NCBI GenBank assembly: GCA_947260045.1
Contig: CAMYOP010000147.1
Location: forward strand, 1-10,772
Length of the DNA: 10,772 nucleotides
Origin: an uncultured Desulfobulbaceae bacterium
GTDB lineage: Bacteria > Desulfobacterota > Desulfobulbia > Desulfobulbales > Desulfobulbaceae
Reading direction: 5' to 3'
Position numbers and translations under genes: made by a program. Positions 6,813 to 10,772 of this stretch are shown here, one piece after another; position 1 is the stretch's first letter, and the number at the start of each line of letters is the position of its first letter. The notes under the pieces are model-generated. The model was not told the origin of the DNA, ran no database searches, and saw only the letters and a program-made list of their open reading frames with translations.

Positions 6813-8221
6813 ATATCATGCAGCCAACACCATGGATCATGGCACCAATACTTATACCTTTAGGTGGCGGACTGCTTTCATTTATTTTCTACCGAAAAGG
6901 CTTCTCAATCAGCCTCCTTGCATCAATTGTTGGAATTTCTCTGCGTACTGATGGCCCCAGCCTTCTGATGCTCCTGATGACAGGAGTAACTTCAATCACC
7001 ATAACGCTTTATGCAGCAGGCTATTTTTCTTTCCGTATAGCCTCACCCTCCAAACCTGGCAGACACGAACGTCAACTTCAATTTTTCTGGCCACTGTGGA
7101 TGATTTTGCTTGGTTCGCTCAATGGTCTTTTTCTGGCTGGAGATATTTTTAATATTTATGTCACCCTGGAACTTATAGGTTTATCAGCAGTTGCACTCTC
7201 TGCCCTGTCAGCCAAACCATCAAGCCAGATTGCTGCATTTCGTTATCTTCTAGTCAGCCTGCTTGGTTCCCTCTCCTACCTGCTCGGTATAGCATTTTTA
7301 TATAAAACATACGCTCTACTTGATCTTGACATGTTACGGCTTGTTCCGCCCATGAAAGGTGCACATACAGCATTTGCCTTAATGAGTGTTGGCCTGATGC
7401 TGAAAACTGCCCTTTTTCCCATGCATTTCTGGTTACCGCCTGCCCATGCCAATGCACTCGCTCCTGTCAGCGCCATACTATCTGCTCTGGTAGTAAAGGC
7501 CTCCTTTTATCTACTCTTTCGATTCTGGTTTGACATCTTCAACGATCTTGTCACTCCTGGTGCCCTTTTTGTAATAGGTCTTCTTGGTACGGGTGCAGTT
7601 TTCTGGGGCTCCATACAGGCATTACGGCAACACCGCATGAAACTGCTCATAGCCTATTCAACAGTTGCCCAACTCGGATATCTGTTCATTGCTTTTCCTC
7701 TCACCCAGATCCAGGAAAAATTATACTGGCTTCCTGTCATCTGTATGGCCATGGGCCATGGCTTTGCCAAAACCGCTATGTTTATGGCCTCGGGCGCAAT
7801 CTTTCTCCATGTAAAACATGATAGGATTAATGAGTTGACAGGTGTCAGGGCCTACCTGCCTGTCACGGTTTTTGCCTATACTATAGCTGGAGTCAATTTG
7901 ATGGGCTTGCCGCCTTCTGGAGGATTTATCGCTAAATGGATGCTGATTTATGCGGCTTTTGAAATGCATAAATGGTGGTGGGGAATTGTCATAATGCTTG
8001 GTAGCCTTCTGGCTGCTGCCTATGTCTATCGTGTAGTGAGCAAGTTATATGTTATGCCGCCAGATACAATAATTATTGAAAAAAAAGCGCACTCCATGCT
8101 CCTTGAATGGCCTCCCCTCTTTCTGGCAATTTTATCACTGATACTTGGTATTTTGGCCCCGTATATGGTTTCAATCCTGCTGCTCTCAAAAAAATTGGTC
8201 TCCATTGGAGGAATCATGTGA
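6809..8221 (+). CDS. mrpD: Antiporter-like subunit 1, MrpD/MbhH type, with shortened N-terminus
   Basis: A 470-residue polytopic protein with a Proton_antipo_M core (PF00361), related to NuoL/M/N. Key residues for proton transfer are all present: Glu121 in the TM5-type helix (IYVTLELIGL), Lys199 in GLMLKTALFPMHFWLP, Lys230 exactly 31 residues later in ALVVKASFYLLFRF, and Lys321 in GHGFAKTAMF. The conserved WLPPAHANALAPVSA loop is intact. The N-terminus is short: the RTDGPSLLMLL element (Asp48) normally lies about 75-80 residues in, so roughly 30 residues, about one helix, are missing. The start is TTG 6809, with AAAGGA ending 8 nt upstream and a TTGA overlap with the mrpC stop; ATG 6818 is the alternative and would make the protein shorter still. 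Confidence 0.9.
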   Translation: MNIMQPTPWIMAPILIPLGGGLLSFIFYRKGFSISLLASIVGISLRTDGPSLLMLLMTGVTSITITLYAAGYFSFRIASPSKPGRHERQLQFFWPLWMILLGSLNGLFLAGDIFNIYVTLELIGLSAVALSALSAKPSSQIAAFRYLLVSLLGSLSYLLGIAFLYKTYALLDLDMLRLVPPMKGAHTAFALMSVGLMLKTALFPMHFWLPPAHANALAPVSAILSALVVKASFYLLFRFWFDIFNDLVTPGALFVIGLLGTGAVFWGSIQALRQHRMKLLIAYSTVAQLGYLFIAFPLTQIQEKLYWLPVICMAMGHGFAKTAMFMASGAIFLHVKHDRINELTGVRAYLPVTVFAYTIAGVNLMGLPPSGGFIAKWMLIYAAFEMHKWWWGIVIMLGSLLAAAYVYRVVSKLYVMPPDTIIIEKKAHSMLLEWPPLFLAILSLILGILAPYMVSILLLSKKLVSIGGIM

Positions 8222-9720
8222 TGTTTGCAGGTGGCTGGCTGCTGGTTATCATCCTGTTATCTTCTCTTATTCCTGGACTGATCATATTCTCTCTGGAGGA
8301 AGATCGCCATGTATTCAGATCTGTCCTCAACATGTCTGGAGCATTACTCAAAATCATACTCGTTTTGATCATGGATGTTGGCATCCTTTTTGGCCAGTCC
8401 TATGAAGTCAGGCTTCGATTACTAGTTGATATTGAACTGGTTTTACATGCTGATCCGCTTTCTGCACTTTTTTGTACTTTGTCTTCCGTCCTCTGGCTTC
8501 TCACCACCTTGTATGCAATCGGTTATTTGGAGAACTCGCCAAACCGCAGTCATTTTTTCGGTTTTTTCAGCCTGTGCGTTTCAGTAACAACGGGAATCGC
8601 CCTTGCCGGAAACCTCATCACCTTTCTCCTTTTCTATGAAATGCTTACCTTGACAACCTACCCCTTAATTATTCACAGAGGCACCGAACAAGCTCTCAAG
8701 GCTGGTAGCCATTACCTTATTTATACATTTTCAGGCGGTTCCATTTTTCTGTTTTCTGTTATTTGGCTCCAAACGCTTACAGGCCCAATAGATTTTATGG
8801 CTGGAGGCTTTTCGCCAGCACTGATACAAGCCTACCCTACCCAAATGACTATTCTCTTTCTTTTTCTTTTTATAGGTGTTGGAGTCAAAGCCGCTCTGAT
8901 CCCTCTCCATGGCTGGTTGCCTGCCGCCATGATTGCCCCCGCACCTGTCAGTGCTCTCCTGCATGCGGTGGCTGTTGTGAAAGCTGGTGCTTTTGGCATT
9001 ATCCGTATCGTTCTGGATGTCTATGGTATCAAAAACATGCAAAGCCTAAATTTATTGCCAATACTCGGTTTTGCTGCCGCCGCAACCATTCTCTACGGGT
9101 CAGTGAAGGCATTGCAGCAAGATGACCTAAAACGAAGACTTGCCTACTCTACAGTCAGCCAGGTCTCATATATAGCTCTTGGAGTAAGTATGGCAGATCA
9201 ATCGGCGGCCCTTATTGGCGGCCTAGTGCACCTAGTCCACCAGGGCATTATGAAAATAACCCTGTTTTTTTGTGCAGGTAATCTGGCTGAAACTCTCGGT
9301 ATACATAAAGTCAGCCAGATGAAAGGAGTGGCAAAACGCATGCCCTTAACCATGCTTGCCTTCAGTGTCGGTGCTTTTGGCATGATAGGAGTGCCACCAA
9401 CTGCTGGATTTATTTCCAAATGGTACCTTGGGATCGGCAGTCTGGAATCTCAGGCATGGTGGGTATTGGCAGTACTTGTCATCAGCAGTTTCCTCAATGC
9501 TCTCTATTTTCTCCCCATTATTATCAAATCCTGGTTTCAGGAAAGAGACCAGCCATATCCCGATGAAAAACAATTTGATACATTCGAAACGCACTGGATG
9601 CTGCTTATCCCTCCTCTTGTAACCGCATGTATCATTTTGATTATCGGTCTGGTTGCAAATAGTGAATTCAGTCCTCTTTCCTGGGTTCGTTTCATTGTGG
9701 AGGATTATTTGTTGCAATGA
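8221..9720 (+). CDS. Antiporter-like subunit 2 (Proton_antipo_M, NuoL/MrpA-N or MrpD type)
   Basis: A 499-residue protein with about 14 hydrophobic segments. The N-terminal element HADPLSALF (Asp78) is at the usual place. Glu140 in FLLFYEMLTL, Lys223 in GVGVKAALIPLHGWLP, Lys254 in AVVKAGAFGIIRI (again 31 residues on) and Lys345 in HQGIMKITLFF give a complete proton-path set, so this copy should be competent. It may take the place of the N-terminal half of MrpA, which is otherwise absent, or be a second MrpD; sequence alone does not decide. ATG 8221 directly abuts the previous stop (TGATG), with GGAGG 9 nt ahead; GTG 8218 is also possible. The open frame extends upstream to 8107, but those codons lie inside subunit 1 and are a shadow. 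Confidence 0.88.
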   Translation: MFAGGWLLVIILLSSLIPGLIIFSLEEDRHVFRSVLNMSGALLKIILVLIMDVGILFGQSYEVRLRLLVDIELVLHADPLSALFCTLSSVLWLLTTLYAIGYLENSPNRSHFFGFFSLCVSVTTGIALAGNLITFLLFYEMLTLTTYPLIIHRGTEQALKAGSHYLIYTFSGGSIFLFSVIWLQTLTGPIDFMAGGFSPALIQAYPTQMTILFLFLFIGVGVKAALIPLHGWLPAAMIAPAPVSALLHAVAVVKAGAFGIIRIVLDVYGIKNMQSLNLLPILGFAAAATILYGSVKALQQDDLKRRLAYSTVSQVSYIALGVSMADQSAALIGGLVHLVHQGIMKITLFFCAGNLAETLGIHKVSQMKGVAKRMPLTMLAFSVGAFGMIGVPPTAGFISKWYLGIGSLESQAWWVLAVLVISSFLNALYFLPIIIKSWFQERDQPYPDEKQFDTFETHWMLLIPPLVTACIILIIGLVANSEFSPLSWVRFIVEDYLLQ

Positions 9721-10772
9721 CTTCCATCCTGAACCATTACATACCCCAGACCCTTCTGCTCTCTCTTGTTGCTGGGTTTCCTCTCATCTTAGCCATCATG
9801 TATGGTTGTAAGCTTTGGAGAAAGTGGATTGATCTGTTTTTGCCCCTGGCCTGTCTGCCTGCTTTTTTGACTCCTTTCCTGCTGCCAGTGGATACAGTTG
9901 TTGAAGTTCCCTGGTTCTTTATGGGTGGACACATGGGGCTCGATAAAACAGGACAGATCTTTTTACTTTCCTCCGCCTTTATTTGGATACTGGCATCATT
10001 TGCCAAAAGAACTCCTGACGAAAACCATCCTTACAGCCAATACTTTCTTGCTGCTATGGTTGGTAATTTTGGCCTTATTCTGGCCCAGGATATCCTGGGT
10101 TTTTACCTGCTCTATGCTCTCATGAGCTTTGCTGTCTATGGGATGATCGTGCTGAAAACAGAATCAAAAAATTTAAAGGCGGGATTTGTCTATCTCATAT
10201 TTGTGGTAATCGGCGAAGTGGCTCTTTTTGCAGCATTTGTTCTTCTGGCCAACAGCTCCAGAGGGCTTGAACTGGCAGGTATTCATGGAATAGAAATAAA
10301 TTCGATTACTGCCTTTCTCCTCTACCTGGGTTTTGGGGTAAAACTTGGAGCCCTGCCGCTCCACTTTTGGATGATTGAAACGTATAGGACAGTCCCCATC
10401 CCAGGATCAGTTGCCCTGGCTGGCTCCATGATAAATGCCGGAATACTTGGTTTTATCAGATTTCTGCTGCCGTGCGAACTTTCTTCTCCCTGGATTATCT
10501 TGGTATTTCTCACACTGGGGGCAATTGCGGTGTTCTATGGTGTCATACTTGGCCTGCGGCAAAACAAACCAGGATCAATTTTAGCGGGATCCAGTATCAG
10601 TCAGATGGGTCATGTTGTGGTCACAATCTCTTGTGGCCTTCTTTTCCCAGAGCTTAAAGTTTCAGCATACTTCCTTCTGACCTTCTGGGCTGTTCATCAT
10701 GGCATGGCAAAAGCCTCTCTGTTTCTCAGCTGGGGTCATTTCTCAAATTCAAAAAGTAATCAATCTCTGTTC
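9717..10772 (+). CDS. Antiporter-like subunit 3, degenerate proton-path residues, cut by the right edge
   Basis: 352 codons without a stop run from ATG 9717 (ATGA overlap with subunit 2) to the window edge, so this is partial at the 3' end. The fold matches PF00361: VKLGALPLHFWM with Lys209, PGSVALAGSM, SSISQMGHVV and HHGMAKASLFLSWG with Lys332. Aligned to subunit 2 without gaps, FYLLYALMS has Ala134 where subunit 2 has Glu140. MINAGILGFIRF has Asn240 where the second core lysine belongs, at the same 31-residue offset from Lys209. The WLP-AH loop is replaced by WMIETY. The length before the TM5-type helix is normal. It could be a scaffolding or coupling subunit rather than a proton pump, or it may use other residues such as Glu167 or Glu221. 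Homologues elsewhere would tell whether this is a stable subfamily. Confidence 0.82.
   Translation, partial: MTSILNHYIPQTLLLSLVAGFPLILAIMYGCKLWRKWIDLFLPLACLPAFLTPFLLPVDTVVEVPWFFMGGHMGLDKTGQIFLLSSAFIWILASFAKRTPDENHPYSQYFLAAMVGNFGLILAQDILGFYLLYALMSFAVYGMIVLKTESKNLKAGFVYLIFVVIGEVALFAAFVLLANSSRGLELAGIHGIEINSITAFLLYLGFGVKLGALPLHFWMIETYRTVPIPGSVALAGSMINAGILGFIRFLLPCELSSPWIILVFLTLGAIAVFYGVILGLRQNKPGSILAGSSISQMGHVVVTISCGLLFPELKVSAYFLLTFWAVHHGMAKASLFLSWGHFSNSKSNQSLF

Noticed and set aside
8107..8220. Upstream extension of antiporter-like subunit 2 by 38 codons.
   Set aside because: These codons lie inside the end of subunit 1 in another frame and do not look like an antiporter N-terminus; ATG 8221 or GTG 8218 with GGAGG fits much better.
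1..10772. CRISPR array, tRNA or rRNA genes.
   Set aside because: No regularly spaced direct repeats and no cloverleaf or rRNA-like segments were recognised on either strand.

Overview
The window looks like a chromosomal stretch of a Gram-negative bacterium with moderate to low GC content. The mix of genes (a queuosine-pathway enzyme, an envelope-sugar dehydrogenase, an exported thioredoxin/DUF255 protein and an Mbh-ordered Mrp cluster) would suit an anaerobic Desulfobacterota-type organism, but that assignment is a low-confidence inference; no marker gene settles it.

Layout. (1) Positions 3-167 hold the last codons of a queE-like gene on the + strand. (2) Positions 233-1510 (+) encode a complete nucleotide-sugar 6-dehydrogenase of the WbpO/TviB type. 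(3) Positions 1540-3789 (-) are one exported DUF255/YyaL-like thioredoxin gene, convergent with the previous gene. It is interrupted by a single in-frame TAA at 2638-2640; the reading frame on both sides, and the 40 codons after the stop, remain family-like. (4) Positions 3853-4048 form a nested imperfect palindrome of about 196 bp, resembling a MITE or a RAYT/REP-associated element, between the broken gene and the operon. (5) Positions 4049-4380 are AT-rich non-coding sequence that must carry the operon's promoter. (6) From 4381 to the right edge (+) runs a tightly packed membrane operon: mrpE, mrpF, mrpG, a DUF4040/MbhD-like gene, a fused MbhE-MrpB gene, mrpC, and three tandem antiporter-like (Proton_antipo_M) subunits, the last cut by the window edge. 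Every junction overlaps by 1 to 16 bases or abuts directly, so translational coupling is likely.

How the operon works together. The products are the parts of an Mrp-type multisubunit Na+(K+)/H+ antiporter. No full-length MrpA is present: its C-terminal pieces are supplied as separate MbhD-like and MbhE-like units. The order E-F-G-MbhD-MbhE/B-C-D is that of the sodium-translocation module (MbhA to MbhH) of archaeal membrane-bound hydrogenases and related complexes. Whether a redox module follows cannot be seen. The first two antiporter subunits keep the TM5 glutamate and both core lysines of the proton path. The third keeps the overall fold signature and the first lysine, but has Ala in place of the glutamate and Asn in place of the second lysine. 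This makes it the most unusual protein in the window.
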